Origin: Streptococcus sp. SN-1
Lineage (GTDB): Bacteria > Bacillota > Bacilli > Lactobacillales > Streptococcaceae
Assembly (NCBI RefSeq): GCF_041154385.1
Contig: NZ_AP028929.1
Location: forward strand, 1,364,001 to 1,428,000
DNA length: 64,000 nucleotides
Reading direction: 5' to 3'
In this document: piece after piece, positions 28,747 through 41,470 of the stretch
Layout of the letters: every line of letters starts with the position of its first letter
Position numbering within the stretch: the stretch's first letter is position 1
Notes under the pieces: model-generated
Told to the model about the DNA's origin: nothing
What the model saw: only the letters and a program-made list of their open reading frames with translations
Database searches by the model: none
Made by a program: the position numbers and the translations under genes

Positions 28747-29604
28747 TTATTTTCTATCCAATGTCCGGAGTGCTGCTTGATAAGTTTGCTCCATCAGCAT
28801 AGTAATGGTCATAGGACCGACACCTCCAGGTACTGGCGTGATGTGGCTAGCAAGTGGTGCAACTGCCTCATAATCCACATCCCCACAGAGCTTGCCATTT
28901 TCATCTCGGTTCATCCCAACGTCAATAACAACTGCTCCACGTTTGACAAAGTCAGCAGTCACAAACTTGGCACGACCGATTGCAACAACCAGAATATCTG
29001 CTTTAGCAGCCACCTTGGCAAGATTATGAGTCCGTGAATGAGTCAAGGTTACCGTCGCATTCTTTGCCAAAAGAAGTTGGGCCATAGGTTTTCCAACTAT
29101 ATTGGAACGACCGATGACGACCGCATTTTTACCTTCCAAGTCAATACCATATTCATGAAACATTTCCATAATTCCTGCAGGTGTCGAAGGAATCATGACT
29201 GGATGACCTGACCAAAGACGCCCCATGTTTAGCGGATGAAAACCATCCACATCCTTTTCTGGGTCAATGGCTAATAAAACCGCCTCTTCATCGATATGTT
29301 TTGGTAAAGGCAACTGAACCAAAATCCCATGCCAAACTGGATCTTGATTATATTTGGCAATCAAGTCTAACAATTCCTCTTGACTAATTGTCTCTGGAAC
29401 TCGCACTACTTTGCTACGAAAACCAGCCGCAAGAGCTGACCTCTCCTTGTTGCGAACGTAGACTTGGCTGGCTGGATTGTCCCCAACCAAAATCACTACC
29501 AAACCAGGCACTAGACCTGTTTCTTCCTTTAATTTTGCAGTCTTTTCAGCCAACTGCCCCTGCAATTTGGCCGCTAAAGCTTTCCCATCAATAATCTGTG
29601 TCAT
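28747..29604 (-). CDS. folD: Bifunctional methylenetetrahydrofolate dehydrogenase/cyclohydrolase
   Basis: A 285-residue FolD interconverting methylene- and formyl-tetrahydrofolate. It shows [17 protein letters not shown] with the active-site lysine, DGFHPLN and [17 protein letters not shown] for NADP binding, and [10 protein letters not shown] at the end. The ATG at 29604 follows GAGAAG; an upstream extension of 21 residues crosses the promoter and is not used. Confidence 0.97.
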   Translation of the reverse strand: MTQIIDGKALAAKLQGQLAEKTAKLKEETGLVPGLVVILVGDNPASQVYVRNKERSALAAGFRSKVVRVPETISQEELLDLIAKYNQDPVWHGILVQLPLPKHIDEEAVLLAIDPEKDVDGFHPLNMGRLWSGHPVMIPSTPAGIMEMFHEYGIDLEGKNAVVIGRSNIVGKPMAQLLLAKNATVTLTHSRTHNLAKVAAKADILVVAIGRAKFVTADFVKRGAVVIDVGMNRDENGKLCGDVDYEAVAPLASHITPVPGGVGPMTITMLMEQTYQAALRTLDRK

Positions 29605-29703
29605 ATCACTTCTCTTTTCTTTCAAATATCTTCCATTATACCAAAAACTGCTAATCCCCTCTAACACTTCTTTCCTAGGAAAGCCTATAGTTGCAAACTA
29701 TAA

Positions 29704-29728
29704 GAAAAAGCTCTAATCGAGCTTTTCC
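29704..29728 (-). terminator. Terminator after the amino-acid ABC ATPase gene
   Basis: AAAGCTC-GATTA-GAGCTTT with a T run on the minus strand. Confidence 0.7.
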
Positions 29729-29781
29729 CTAATCTATATTTTATATATGAAGTTGACTGCGAACAGCTCCACAAAGCTAAC

Positions 29782-30516
29782 TTATAAAACCTTACTCAAG
29801 AAGTCCTTAGTCCGCTGTTCTTGGGTTTGTTCAAAAATCTGTTCTGGTGTTCCGTCTTCAACAACCACACCGTCTGCCATAAAGATGACACGGTCTGCCA
29901 CCTCACGGGCAAATCCCATCTCATGTGTTACGATAACCATAGTCATTCCTGACTTGGCTAGGTCTTGCATAACAGCAAGTACCTCACCTACCATTTCAGG
30001 GTCCAGGGCTGAAGTCGGCTCGTCAAAGAGTAAAACATCTGGTTCCATTGCCAAACCACGCGCAATGGCAATCCGCTGTTGCTGGCCACCTGACAAACTC
30101 TGTGGATAAGCAGTTGCCTTATCTGGTAAACCAACTTTTTCCAAAAGTTCCTGAGCTCTCTTCTCAGCAACTTCCTTACTTTCACCTTTGGTCTTGATAG
30201 GAGACAAGGTGATATTTTCCATAACAGTCATATTAGGAAAGAGATTAAATTGTTGAAAAACCATGCCCATCTTCTCACGCATGGCAAAGAGGTCATTCTT
30301 CTTGTCCGTAATATCGACCCCCTCAAAGATAACCTTCCCCTTGGTCGCTTCTTCCAATAAATTCATAGAGCGAAGCAAGGTAGATTTCCCGCTCCCTGAA
30401 GGACCGATGATAACGACAACTTCTCCTCTTTTAATCTCGAGGTTGATGCCCTTCAATACTTTATTCTTTCCAAAGGATTTATGTAAATTTTCAATTTTTA
30501 TCAAGGTTTCTGTCAT
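29782..30516 (-). CDS. Polar amino-acid ABC transporter, ATP-binding subunit
   Basis: A 244-residue ATPase of the GlnQ/ArtP type: Walker [12 protein letters not shown] (residues 38-48), signature LSGGQQQR, Walker [15 protein letters not shown]. It pairs with the permease directly upstream (one-base overlap). No binding-protein gene is adjacent, so a partner is encoded elsewhere; the lipoprotein at 62800 is of the right class but distant. Confidence 0.93.
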   Translation of the reverse strand: MTETLIKIENLHKSFGKNKVLKGINLEIKRGEVVVIIGPSGSGKSTLLRSMNLLEEATKGKVIFEGVDITDKKNDLFAMREKMGMVFQQFNLFPNMTVMENITLSPIKTKGESKEVAEKRAQELLEKVGLPDKATAYPQSLSGGQQQRIAIARGLAMEPDVLLFDEPTSALDPEMVGEVLAVMQDLAKSGMTMVIVTHEMGFAREVADRVIFMADGVVVEDGTPEQIFEQTQEQRTKDFLSKVL

Positions 30517-31199
30517 TATTTCTTATCTCCTTGTCCCATACGTTTTTCAAAAGCTTTCAAGGCTACTGTCAAAATAGAAGTCATAATCAAGTAATAAAAG
30601 GCTGCAAATAAAAGTGGTGTTAAAGGTAGATAGGTTGTTGTAGAAACTGTTGTAGCCCCGTTCCACAACTCCATAACACCAATAGCTGATAAAAGGGAAC
30701 TATCCTTGATAATAGTGATAAATTCGTTCCCCAAGGCTGGCAAGATATTTTTGATTGCTTGTGGCAAAATTACATATCGCATCGCATTTTTAGGACGAAT
30801 CCCTAAAGAATAAGCCGCTTCTAGCTGACCTTTTGGAACCGCATTGATTCCGGCACGCACAGTCTCAGAAACATAGGCACCACTGTTCATAGAAATAATC
30901 AAAATCCCTGGAATCAGACGAGAAAGATCAACACCCAAAATCCCAACCTGAATAGTCGGAGCATTGATATGCATAAGGGCAAAGGCAATCATAATCTGAA
31001 CCATCATCGGTGTCCCACGGAAAATCCAAACGTACAAGTTGGCGAGCCAAACAAGCGGTTTAAACTTTGAACGTTGCCCAAAAGCCAAGACAACACCCAA
31101 AATAGTTCCCAAAAAGACAACACAGATAGAAATGAGAACCGTCACAACAGCCCCATAGTTAAAATAAGGTAAATACTTAGGTAAAAAAGAAAAATTCAT
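30516..31199 (-). CDS. Polar amino-acid ABC transporter, permease subunit
   Basis: A 227-residue His/Glu/Gln/Arg-opine-type permease with five membrane helices and the EAA loop [23 protein letters not shown] place the start at 31199 ([13 protein letters not shown]); the longer frame runs into the -10 box. The ribosome site is weak. Confidence 0.9.
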   Translation of the reverse strand: MNFSFLPKYLPYFNYGAVVTVLISICVVFLGTILGVVLAFGQRSKFKPLVWLANLYVWIFRGTPMMVQIMIAFALMHINAPTIQVGILGVDLSRLIPGILIISMNSGAYVSETVRAGINAVPKGQLEAAYSLGIRPKNAMRYVILPQAIKNILPALGNEFITIIKDSSLLSAIGVMELWNGATTVSTTTYLPLTPLLFAAFYYLIMTSILTVALKAFEKRMGQGDKK

Positions 31200-31233
31200 A
31201 GTCACACTGCTTTCTAAAATAGAATACTGTATG

Positions 31234-31262
31234 ATTATAACATGTATTGAATTAAAATTCAA
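31234..31262 (-). promoter_or_regulatory. Promoter of the amino-acid ABC transporter
   Basis: TTGAAT (31257-31262), 17 bases, extended TGT-TATAAT (-10 at 31234-31239) on the minus strand. Confidence 0.75.
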
Positions 31263-31390
31263 ACTTTTTATCCGATTTATTCAAAAAAAACTTTCAGCTG
31301 CTAGAATTAGCGAGAAATCTTAGTTTTTTCTAGTCAAGTTGGCCTCCTTTATGGTAAAATAGTAACGATAAGAAATGAAGGAGAATCAAA

Positions 31391-31621
31391 ATGGAATCAC
31401 ATTTGGTTAGAATCATCAACCGCCTTGAAGCAATGGCAAAAGACGGCGGAAATTTAAAACGTAATTTTGAACGCGAAGGAGTTGTTGTTGCAGAAGTTGC
31501 ATACAGCCACGACGAAGAAAACGGCTCAATCTTTACCCTGCGTGATGTCGAAGCTCGCGAAACTTATACGTTTGACAGCATTGACTTGATTGCAATGGAG
31601 ATTTACGAACTCCTTTACTAA
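31391..31621 (+). CDS. DUF1797 (YkuJ-like) small protein
   Basis: A 76-residue acidic cytosolic protein, MESHLVRIINRLEAMAKDGG at the start, matching the YkuJ/DUF1797 family of Firmicutes (function unknown). AAGGAG precedes the ATG. A hairpin terminator lies at 31661-31692 (AATCCT/AGGATT with T run). Confidence 0.85.
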   Translation: MESHLVRIINRLEAMAKDGGNLKRNFEREGVVVAEVAYSHDEENGSIFTLRDVEARETYTFDSIDLIAMEIYELLY

Positions 31622-31753
31622 TACAAAACAAGCTGGGATTACACCCTGCATGTCTAACCAAAATCCTTTTTGTCTCACAAATAGGATTTTTTTATAGTCC
31701 AAATCCACGAAGATTTTCATTGTAACAACTTCTCAAAGCTTCAATCTTTTTAC

Positions 31754-31781
31754 TTGCTTTACACCCCAATCCTGTTATAAT
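31754..31781 (+). promoter_or_regulatory. Promoter of clpE
   Basis: TTGCTT (31754-31759), 16 bases, extended TGT-TATAAT (-10 at 31776-31781). Confidence 0.7.
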
Positions 31782-31794
31782 GAGAGTATAGAAA

Positions 31795-31811
31795 TTTGAC
31801 TATTTTTGACC
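31795..31811 (+). promoter_or_regulatory. CtsR operator of clpE
   Basis: TTTGACT-ATT-TTTGACC, which on the other strand reads GGTCAAA-AAT-AGTCAAA: the CtsR heptad repeat with three-base spacer. It sits just downstream of the -10, so CtsR binding would block initiation until heat or protein stress. Confidence 0.9.
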
Positions 31812-31851
31812 TTTAGATAGGTCCAGCTAAAGAAAGAAATGAGGTAGATGT

Positions 31852-34110
31852 ATGCTTTGTCAAAACTGTAAAATCAACGACTCAACAATTCATCTTTATA
31901 CCAATCTCAATGGAAAACAAAAGCAAATTGACCTCTGTCAAAACTGCTACAAGATTATCAAAACAGATCCTAACAATAGCCTCTTTAAAGGTATGACAGA
32001 TTTGAATAATCGTGACTTTGATCCTTTTGGTGATTTCTTCAATGACTTAAACCATTTTAGACCTTCTAACAACACTCCTCCTACTCCCCCAACCCAATCA
32101 GGTGGAGGTTACGGTGGTAACGGCGGTTATGGTTCCCAAAATCGTGGACCTGCTCAAACTCCACCACCAAGCCAAGAAAAAGGCCTGCTGGAAGAATTTG
32201 GTATTAATGTAACTGAGATTGCTCGTCGTGGCGATATCGACCCCGTTATTGGACGAGATGATGAGATTATCCGTGTCATCGAAATTCTCAATCGTAGAAC
32301 TAAGAATAATCCTGTTCTTATCGGTGAACCAGGTGTCGGAAAAACGGCCGTTGTCGAAGGTCTAGCTCAAAAAATCGTTGATGGCGATGTTCCCCATAAA
32401 CTCCAAGGTAAACAAGTTATCCGTCTGGATGTGGTTAGCCTGGTTCAAGGAACAGGTATCCGAGGACAATTTGAAGAACGCATGCAAAAGCTCATGGAAG
32501 AAATTCGCAAACGTGAGGATATTATCCTCTTTATCGATGAAATCCATGAAATTGTCGGTGCAGGTTCTGCAGGCGATGGCAATATGGATGCTGGAAATAT
32601 CCTCAAGCCCGCCCTTGCTCGTGGCGAACTGCAACTGGTCGGTGCTACTACCCTCAATGAATACCGTATCATTGAAAAGGATGCTGCCCTAGAACGTCGT
32701 ATGCAGCCTGTTAAGGTTGATGAACCAACGGTAGAGGAAACGATTATTATCCTCAAAGGAATTCAAAAGAAATACGAAGACTACCACCACGTTCAATATA
32801 CCGATGCTGCAATTGAAGCAGCAGCAACTCTTTCCAATCGTTACATCCAAGATCGCTTCTTACCTGACAAGGCCATTGACCTCCTAGATGAAGCTGGTTC
32901 TAAGATGAATTTGATCTTGAATTTTGTCGATCCTAAAGTCATTGATCAACGCTTGATTGAGGCTGAAAATCTCAAATCTCAAGCTACACGGGAGGAAGAT
33001 TTTGAGAAGGCCGCCTATTTCCGCGACCAGATTGCCAAGTATAAGGAAATGCAAAAGAAAAAGGTCACAGACCAGGATACTCCTATCATCAGCGAGAAAA
33101 CCATTGAGTACATTATCGAGCAGAAAACCAATATCCCTGTTGGTGATTTAAAAGAGAAAGAACAATCTCAACTCATCCATTTAGCCGAAGATCTTAAGTC
33201 TCATGTTATTGGTCAAGATGATGCAGTCGATAAGATTGCCAAGGCTATTCGCCGTAATCGTGTTGGACTTGGTACGCCTAACCGTCCAATTGGAAGCTTC
33301 CTCTTTGTCGGGCCAACGGGTGTCGGTAAGACAGAACTTTCCAAACAACTAGCTATCGAACTTTTTGGTTCTGCTGATAGCATGATTCGCTTTGATATGA
33401 GTGAATATATGGAGAAACACAGCGTGGCTAAGTTGGTCGGTGCCCCTCCAGGTTATGTTGGCTATGACGAGGCTGGTCAGTTAACGGAAAAAGTTCGCCG
33501 CAATCCATATTCTCTCATCCTTCTCGATGAAGTAGAAAAAGCTCACCCTGATGTTATGCACATGTTCCTTCAAGTCTTGGACGATGGCCGTTTAACGGAT
33601 GGTCAAGGTCGAACTGTTAGCTTTAAGGACGCCATCATTATCATGACCTCAAATGCAGGTACAGGTAAGGCTGAAGCAAGCGTTGGATTTGGTGCTGCTA
33701 GAGAAGGACGGACAAACTCCGTCCTCGGTGAACTCGGTAACTTCTTTAGCCCAGAGTTTATGAACCGTTTTGATGGTATTATCGAATTTAAGGCTCTCAG
33801 CAAGGACAACCTCCTTCAGATTGTCGAGCTTATGCTAGCAGATGTTAACAAGCGCCTCTCTAGCAACAACATTCATTTAGATGTAACAGACAAGGTCAAG
33901 GAAAAATTAGTTGACCTCGGTTATGATCCAAAAATGGGAGCACGCCCACTTCGCCGCACTATTCAAGACTATATTGAAGACGCAATCACTGACTACTACC
34001 TTGAAAATCCAAGTGAAAAAGATCTCAAGGCAGTTATGACCAGCAAGGGAAACATTCAAATTAAGTCTGCCAAAAAAGCTGAAGTTAAAACTTCTGAAAA
34101 AGAAGTATAA
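31852..34110 (+). CDS. clpE: ATP-dependent Clp protease ATPase subunit ClpE
   Basis: A 752-residue Hsp100 unfoldase that feeds ClpP. The N-terminal zinc finger (C3, C6, C29, C32) is ClpE-specific. A Gly/Pro/Asn-rich linker (about 68-110) follows, then AAA1 ([17 protein letters not shown]), a UVR coiled segment (about 380-405), and AAA2 ([18 protein letters not shown]) with a C-terminal D2-small domain. It is regulated by CtsR (operator at 31795). Confidence 0.97.
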   Translation: MLCQNCKINDSTIHLYTNLNGKQKQIDLCQNCYKIIKTDPNNSLFKGMTDLNNRDFDPFGDFFNDLNHFRPSNNTPPTPPTQSGGGYGGNGGYGSQNRGPAQTPPPSQEKGLLEEFGINVTEIARRGDIDPVIGRDDEIIRVIEILNRRTKNNPVLIGEPGVGKTAVVEGLAQKIVDGDVPHKLQGKQVIRLDVVSLVQGTGIRGQFEERMQKLMEEIRKREDIILFIDEIHEIVGAGSAGDGNMDAGNILKPALARGELQLVGATTLNEYRIIEKDAALERRMQPVKVDEPTVEETIIILKGIQKKYEDYHHVQYTDAAIEAAATLSNRYIQDRFLPDKAIDLLDEAGSKMNLILNFVDPKVIDQRLIEAENLKSQATREEDFEKAAYFRDQIAKYKEMQKKKVTDQDTPIISEKTIEYIIEQKTNIPVGDLKEKEQSQLIHLAEDLKSHVIGQDDAVDKIAKAIRRNRVGLGTPNRPIGSFLFVGPTGVGKTELSKQLAIELFGSADSMIRFDMSEYMEKHSVAKLVGAPPGYVGYDEAGQLTEKVRRNPYSLILLDEVEKAHPDVMHMFLQVLDDGRLTDGQGRTVSFKDAIIIMTSNAGTGKAEASVGFGAAREGRTNSVLGELGNFFSPEFMNRFDGIIEFKALSKDNLLQIVELMLADVNKRLSSNNIHLDVTDKVKEKLVDLGYDPKMGARPLRRTIQDYIEDAITDYYLENPSEKDLKAVMTSKGNIQIKSAKKAEVKTSEKEV

Positions 34111-34120
34111 ATCCTATAGA

Positions 34121-34158
34121 AAAGGAGTAGAAAATGAAAATTTTCTGCTCCTTTTTAC
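34121..34158 (+). terminator. Terminator after clpE
   Basis: AAAGGAGTAGAAAA and TTTTCTGCTCCTTT pair across a six-base loop, followed by T. Confidence 0.85.
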
Positions 34159-34239
34159 TAAAATAACTATAAGTTCTTGACAGCTCGGCCTTTGTCCATT
34201 ATGATAATAATAAAGATACTAGATAATGAGGAAAATGCA

Positions 34240-34692
34240 ATGGCAAACCCAACTTTTGGAGAAAAAAAAGAGAATGTAACCTACCAGAACCGTTATGGCG
34301 TATATGCAGTTATCCCTGACGCTGAGCAAAAACAAATTGTTCTTGTTCAAGCACCTAATGGCGCTTGGTTCTTACCAGGTGGTGAAATTGAAGTAGGTGA
34401 AAACCATCAAGAAGCCCTAAGGCGTGAATTGATTGAAGAGCTTGGCTTCACAGCTGAAATTGGTACCTATTACGGACAAGCTGACGAATATTTCTACTCT
34501 CGTCATCGTGACACCTACTACTACAATCCTGCCTACCTCTATGAAGCGACTTCTTTCAAAGAGGTACAAAAACCACTAGAGGACTTTAATCATATTGCCT
34601 GGTTCCCTATTGACGAGGCTATTGAAAACCTCAAACGTGGTAGTCATAAATGGGCAATCCAATCTTGGAAAAAACAGCATAAGATTGACTAA
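34240..34692 (+). CDS. NUDIX hydrolase
   Basis: A 150-residue protein with a complete Nudix box: GGEIEVGENHQEALRRELIEE followed by LGF. It hydrolyses a nucleoside-diphosphate-linked substrate that cannot be specified. I start at ATG 34240 (MANPTFGEKKEN) with GAGG eight bases upstream. The earlier in-frame ATGs lie in what looks like the promoter (TTGACA near 34159). Confidence 0.88.
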   Translation: MANPTFGEKKENVTYQNRYGVYAVIPDAEQKQIVLVQAPNGAWFLPGGEIEVGENHQEALRRELIEELGFTAEIGTYYGQADEYFYSRHRDTYYYNPAYLYEATSFKEVQKPLEDFNHIAWFPIDEAIENLKRGSHKWAIQSWKKQHKID

Positions 34693-34750
34693 ATCAAGCT
34701 ACTTTATTCAAAAAGTGCTATAATAGAATTAGAAAATTGGAGGAAATATT

Positions 34751-35050
34751 ATGAAGCTTATCAATACGACAAACTCACACTCGCAACTTGTAAAAAGCCA
34801 GCTAGAAAGTACTGATGCAACCCTTGTTGAGGTTTATTCTGCAGGGAATACCGATGTTATTTTTACCCAAGCTCCGCTTCACTATGAAATCCTCATCTCA
34901 AACAAACACCGCGCTATTCGCGAGTCTGAAATTGAAGCCATTCAAAACTTTTTCTTGAGACGTAAAATTAATAAGGACTCTATTGATGAAGCCAATATCA
35001 AGACACTCTACTCAGAGAAATTAATTGGAATTTCGATTCCAACCAAATAA
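34751..35050 (+). CDS. DUF1827 family protein
   Basis: A 99-residue cytosolic protein starting MKLINTTNSHSQLVKSQL, a streptococcal/lactococcal family of unknown function. GGAGG lies nine bases before the ATG. A TATAAT box is close upstream. A very long hairpin ending ..CTCCAATTTTTT follows (35052-35134). Confidence 0.8.
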   Translation: MKLINTTNSHSQLVKSQLESTDATLVEVYSAGNTDVIFTQAPLHYEILISNKHRAIRESEIEAIQNFFLRRKINKDSIDEANIKTLYSEKLIGISIPTK

Positions 35051-35051
35051 A

Positions 35052-35134
35052 AAATTGGAGATGATTTAAAAAGCAAAATAAACCTAATTTTGTTTCACAA
35101 GGTTCAAAAAGCTTTTTAATCTCTCCAATTTTTT
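35052..35134 (+). terminator. Long terminator hairpin after the DUF1827 gene
   Basis: The arm AAATTGGAGATGATTTAAAAAG pairs with CTTTTTAATCTCTCCAATTT across a loop of about 35 bases, then T. Confidence 0.7.
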
Positions 35135-35180
35135 ATCTTAAAATCCTATCATACACGATTTTATAGGTAATTAATAAATA

Positions 35181-35222
35181 AAAAAGATTTGATTCTGCTT
35201 CTCACACAATCAAATCTTTTTC
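35181..35222 (-). terminator. Terminator after ezrA
   Basis: AAAAAGATTTGATT and AATCAAATCTTTTT pair over 14 bp, with a 13-base loop. Confidence 0.8.
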
Positions 35223-35227
35223 TGTTA

Positions 35228-36955
35228 TTAAAAACGAATCGTTTCACGTGTTTTCTCATATGAGCTAACAAAGCGGTTAGTTACACCAGGCTCTGCCACT
35301 TCCAATGCTTGAGAAATCTTGTCAAATGAAGCGTGATAATCAAATTCTTTTTCAAAAATATCTAAAGCTTCGTTAAATGCTTCTTGGATACGTTCATCAA
35401 ATGAGCGATAGCGGTTAGAATATTGCAAGAGTTGCTCTGTCAAGGTTGCATACTGTACAATATTATAAGTTTCCGCCTCAAGCTCCTCCATATCCTTCGT
35501 TGCAATTTCAAGAATACGATTAACTGATTCTATATTGACTAAGTTTTGTTCTAATTCAGCCATGAGATCTTCCGTATTATTACTTGCTGTAAAGAATAAC
35601 TTCAAGAAACTTTGTGGAATACCAGGTAGGTTCCGTTTTTCCATATATCTCTTGATTGTATGGAGACGATTAACATATACATTTGCTTTTTGACGTGCAT
35701 TGATATCATCTTTCTCAACTCGTGCAAGACGCTCACTAACTGCAATTTGTTCATCTTCAATCTTTTTAAGATTTTCCTGCAGAGATTCAAGTTTTTCTTC
35801 AAGAATTGAATATGCTTGAGTTGCTTCATCCTGATCCGAAATCGCTTCAATAATAGCAGTCTCAAAGCTTTCTAATTCGGACTGTAAACGGCGAACATGA
35901 CTTGCATCTGATTCAGAAAGTAAATAGTTTTTACTCAAACGCTCAATGTCTTCTATCAATAAAGCATTATTTTCCTTCATGTGTTGAAGATAAGTAGGAA
36001 GTGTTGCTACTAAACCTTCTACTACTTTCTGTGCCGCAATTTCTCTTGTAAAGATATCATAAAGTGCATTAATCTCTTCTTGGATTTGAGTATTTTCGTA
36101 CTCTGCATTATCCAATTCTAGTTTCGCAATATTCTCATGATTTTTCTTGAGAGCTTCATAAAGCAGTTGGAAACGCGCTTCAATATCTGTCTCAGCAAAA
36201 TAATAGTTGGCATCTAAAAGCTTACGGTAGCCATCTTCTAAATCTTCCAGTTGATCAGGTAGATCTTTAGATAATGTTGCTACAATTGCTGGGATACGAT
36301 CAACAATATGTGTCAAAGCCAAGATATGATTTTCAGCATTATCCAAAATCACAGCAGCTTCTACTGGGTCACCAGACGAATTTAAAGTTACAAACTGAGA
36401 AAACTCTGATTGGATATTTTCCAATTGTTTTTCGATTTCAGACAAACCTTGTCCATATTCTTCAGAATGATCAGCAACTCGGTGTTGCAACTCTTCAAAC
36501 AAGTCCAAGGTATGAAGAACACGTCCACTATTTTTAGACTCTTGTTTCTCCAAATCTGCCAAGGCGTTGCGAATTGCCGCAATATCTTCTTCAATCAAGG
36601 TAATTTGGCTCTCAATTTGATCAATTTGATGACTGGCTTTGAAAAAACGGAATGAGTTGTTATAGCCTTCTGCCTCGAAAAGATTATTTTCGATATCTGC
36701 AAAAGAGTTAAGAGATAGGTCAACCCATTTTTGGTTCCATTCACGGAAAGTCACCTGACTTTGTCCAATCAAGTGCATATTTTTTACAGCTTCAACTTCA
36801 TCATTAACCGGAAGATTATAAAGCTCTTCTTTTTTCTCTTCTAAAATTGCTAATTTACTTTCATTGCGCTTCCTTACATAGATTGCGATAGCATAGGCAA
36901 TGACCAATAAAACTGCAACTGCAATTATTAAATAAATTACTAGGCTAGCAGACAT
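35228..36955 (-). CDS. ezrA: Septation ring regulator EzrA
   Basis: A 575-residue membrane-tethered protein: one N-terminal helix (about 5-25, IYLIIAVAVLLVIAYAIAIY) with the rest cytoplasmic, long alpha-helical and spectrin-like. It binds FtsZ and couples the Z ring to peptidoglycan synthesis. The ATG at 36955 follows GGAG. It has its own promoter (-10 TATAAT 36991-36996, -35 37014-37019) with a palindrome over the start site. Confidence 0.96.
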   Translation of the reverse strand: MSASLVIYLIIAVAVLLVIAYAIAIYVRKRNESKLAILEEKKEELYNLPVNDEVEAVKNMHLIGQSQVTFREWNQKWVDLSLNSFADIENNLFEAEGYNNSFRFFKASHQIDQIESQITLIEEDIAAIRNALADLEKQESKNSGRVLHTLDLFEELQHRVADHSEEYGQGLSEIEKQLENIQSEFSQFVTLNSSGDPVEAAVILDNAENHILALTHIVDRIPAIVATLSKDLPDQLEDLEDGYRKLLDANYYFAETDIEARFQLLYEALKKNHENIAKLELDNAEYENTQIQEEINALYDIFTREIAAQKVVEGLVATLPTYLQHMKENNALLIEDIERLSKNYLLSESDASHVRRLQSELESFETAIIEAISDQDEATQAYSILEEKLESLQENLKKIEDEQIAVSERLARVEKDDINARQKANVYVNRLHTIKRYMEKRNLPGIPQSFLKLFFTASNNTEDLMAELEQNLVNIESVNRILEIATKDMEELEAETYNIVQYATLTEQLLQYSNRYRSFDERIQEAFNEALDIFEKEFDYHASFDKISQALEVAEPGVTNRFVSSYEKTRETIRF

Positions 36956-36980
36956 ATTAAACTCCTTTTTTACTTGAAAC

Positions 36981-37019
36981 AATCGTAACGATTATATCAT
37001 ATTTTTTAGACCAAGGGAA
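36981..37019 (-). promoter_or_regulatory. Promoter of ezrA with overlapping palindrome
   Basis: TTCCCT (37014-37019), 17 bases, TGA-TATAAT (-10 at 36991-36996). The odd palindrome AATCGTTACGATT (36981-36993) overlaps the -10 and the expected start site. Confidence 0.55.
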
Positions 37020-37036
37020 CTACTTCTCCCTATTTT

Positions 37037-39561
<2,525 letters not shown>

Positions 39562-39620
39562 ACCCTTCATTATAGCATTTTTTTATGAAAAAAGCGATGA
39601 TTTCCCTGAGTTTTCCACAT

Positions 39621-39648
39621 AAAAAACGAGAGTTTGACTCCCGTTTTA
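39621..39648 (-). terminator. Terminator after the DJ-1 gene
   Basis: AAAACGGGAG and CTCTCGTTTTTT pair on the minus strand; the stem starts in the stop codon. Confidence 0.8.
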
Positions 39649-40200
39649 CTGATTTTTACAAAAGACATCTCGATAGAGCATTCCTGTTCGTAAACCCTCT
39701 GCATCTCCGCCTAGTTGCTCCACCAACTCATAGGCAAAGGCAAGAGCTGTCGAGGGACCTCGACTGGTTGTCAAATGACCATCTACCACTACTGTTTCCT
39801 TGACATATTGACCATCAAGGATTTGCTCTTGAACGCCATCATAGCAAGTGTACTGCTTATTTTTCAATAGCCCTGCTTGGTTGAGGGCAATTGGCGCCGC
39901 ACAAATGGCCGCCAGTTTCTTCCCTTCTTGTTCGAAATTTTGCAATTCTTGAATCAAGGCCTGATTATCGCGCAAATGTGCAGAACCAGGCATCCCTCCA
40001 GGAAGGACAATCATGTCATAGTCTGATAAATCACCATCAAAGACACGATCTGCTCTTACTTGGATTTCGTGCGAACCTGTTACTTGCTCTTCAAAACCAA
40101 CCATATCACAAGTGATATTGGCCCGACGCAAGACATCTACAACTGTCAAAGCTTCAATTTCTTCAAAGCCCTGAGCTAACATAACGGCTACTTTAACCAT
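39646..40200 (-). CDS. DJ-1/PfpI family protein
   Basis: A 184-residue protein of the ThiJ/DJ-1 superfamily: VAVMLAQGFEEIEALTVVDVLRRA at the start (conserved Glu) and the nucleophile elbow AAICAAPIAL with the reactive cysteine. Possible roles are deglycase, chaperone or redox stress; none can be proven here. It begins 11 bases after rodA and is probably read from the same message. Confidence 0.92.
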   Translation of the reverse strand: MVKVAVMLAQGFEEIEALTVVDVLRRANITCDMVGFEEQVTGSHEIQVRADRVFDGDLSDYDMIVLPGGMPGSAHLRDNQALIQELQNFEQEGKKLAAICAAPIALNQAGLLKNKQYTCYDGVQEQILDGQYVKETVVVDGHLTTSRGPSTALAFAYELVEQLGGDAEGLRTGMLYRDVFCKNQ

Positions 40201-40210
40201 GATTTTCTCC

Positions 40211-41434
40211 TTATTTGATTTGTTTTAATACAACCTTTTTCCGCTTGAATCGGACTTTTCCACTCTTTTCTTCAGCTAGGTTTGTCTGGTAACTCATCGA
40301 TAAAAGCAAGCCAACACCAATCAAGTTACTGATAATAGCCGATCCCCCTTGAGAAATGAATGGCAAGGGAATCCCAGTCAAAGGAAGCAAGCCCGTCACA
40401 GCGCCGATATTCTCAAAGATGTGGAAGAGCAACATCATAATCAAACCTGTGGAAATATAGGTGTAGAACTGGTTATTTGATTTAAGAGTAATCTTCAACA
40501 TACGGTAAATCAGCATGAGATAAAGGGCGATAACAAGGACAGAACCAATAAAGCCAAAATCTTCTGCAATGACCGTGAAAATCATATCCGACTCTCGAAC
40601 TGGAATAAGCAGATTAGAAGCATTAAACCCCTGACCAAATAAGCCACCGCTTCCAATCGCGATTTGCCCTTGAGCCTGCTGGTAAGTGGTTGTTTGGGCA
40701 AAGTCAAACGGATTGAGCCAAGCCAAAATACGGTTGATTTGGTAGGTCGGCATCCCCAATTGATGGAGAAAAGCACGACCGCCCTTACTGATAAAAATGG
40801 CTAAGAATCCAGCAACTCCTGTTACAGCAGTCACAAATACTGGAATAATAATTTTCCAAGAAACTCCTGATAGTAAGACGATTCCTGAGAAAATGGCTAC
40901 AAAAACCAAAGCCGTCCCCAAGTCACTTTGAAGTGCCAAAAGAACTAGGACTGGAATGGTAAAGACAATCATCCAAAAAATTAATAAAAAGTCCAGCGGA
41001 ACTGTGCGTCTCCATTCCTTATGTTTCTTTGTAAATTGAACAATCACACGAGCCAACATGAGAATATAGGATATCTTCATAAATTCTGACGGTTGGAATA
41101 GGGTAATTCCATTTATTGATACCCAGTTTTTGGCACCCGTTGATGCAACTAGGCTTGGATTATAAAAGACGATAGGCAAGACCATGAGTCCCAAGCCTAA
41201 AATATACAGAAAGGGGGTCACTTTCCAAAGAAATTCTGTATTAAAGAGCATGACCACAAAACCAATCACAAGCCCCAAGGCAATCCAAGCGACCTGTTGC
41301 CCTAAAATGGGCAGAATATTGTTTGGATAATCATGACTAACGGCTATATAGATAGCCACCACGCCAATAACCAGTAGAAAAAATACTGGCAATAGCAAAC
41401 TATAATCGACTCTAGAGTCGAGAGAACGTTTCAT
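40211..41434 (-). CDS. rodA: SEDS peptidoglycan glycosyltransferase RodA
   Basis: A 407-residue polytopic protein (about ten helices) that polymerises peripheral peptidoglycan with a class B PBP. It shows QPSEFMKISYILMLAR, LQSDLGTALVFVAIFSG and the ENIGAVTGLLPLTGIPLPFISQGGS signature. FtsW is similar; RodA is favoured because of length and the absence of an ftsW context. AAGG is nine bases before the ATG at 41434. Confidence 0.9.
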   Translation of the reverse strand: MKRSLDSRVDYSLLLPVFFLLVIGVVAIYIAVSHDYPNNILPILGQQVAWIALGLVIGFVVMLFNTEFLWKVTPFLYILGLGLMVLPIVFYNPSLVASTGAKNWVSINGITLFQPSEFMKISYILMLARVIVQFTKKHKEWRRTVPLDFLLIFWMIVFTIPVLVLLALQSDLGTALVFVAIFSGIVLLSGVSWKIIIPVFVTAVTGVAGFLAIFISKGGRAFLHQLGMPTYQINRILAWLNPFDFAQTTTYQQAQGQIAIGSGGLFGQGFNASNLLIPVRESDMIFTVIAEDFGFIGSVLVIALYLMLIYRMLKITLKSNNQFYTYISTGLIMMLLFHIFENIGAVTGLLPLTGIPLPFISQGGSAIISNLIGVGLLLSMSYQTNLAEEKSGKVRFKRKKVVLKQIK

Positions 41435-41470
41435 ATACACTAACCTTATACTTTCATACAATACTATTTA

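Noticed and set aside
29782..31199. Amino-acid ABC genes and the lipoprotein at 62800 as one transporter
   Set aside because: They are 31 kb apart; pairing cannot be supported from sequence.
36956..36982. N-terminal extension of EzrA
   Set aside because: It begins at the predicted transcription start and has no ribosome site.
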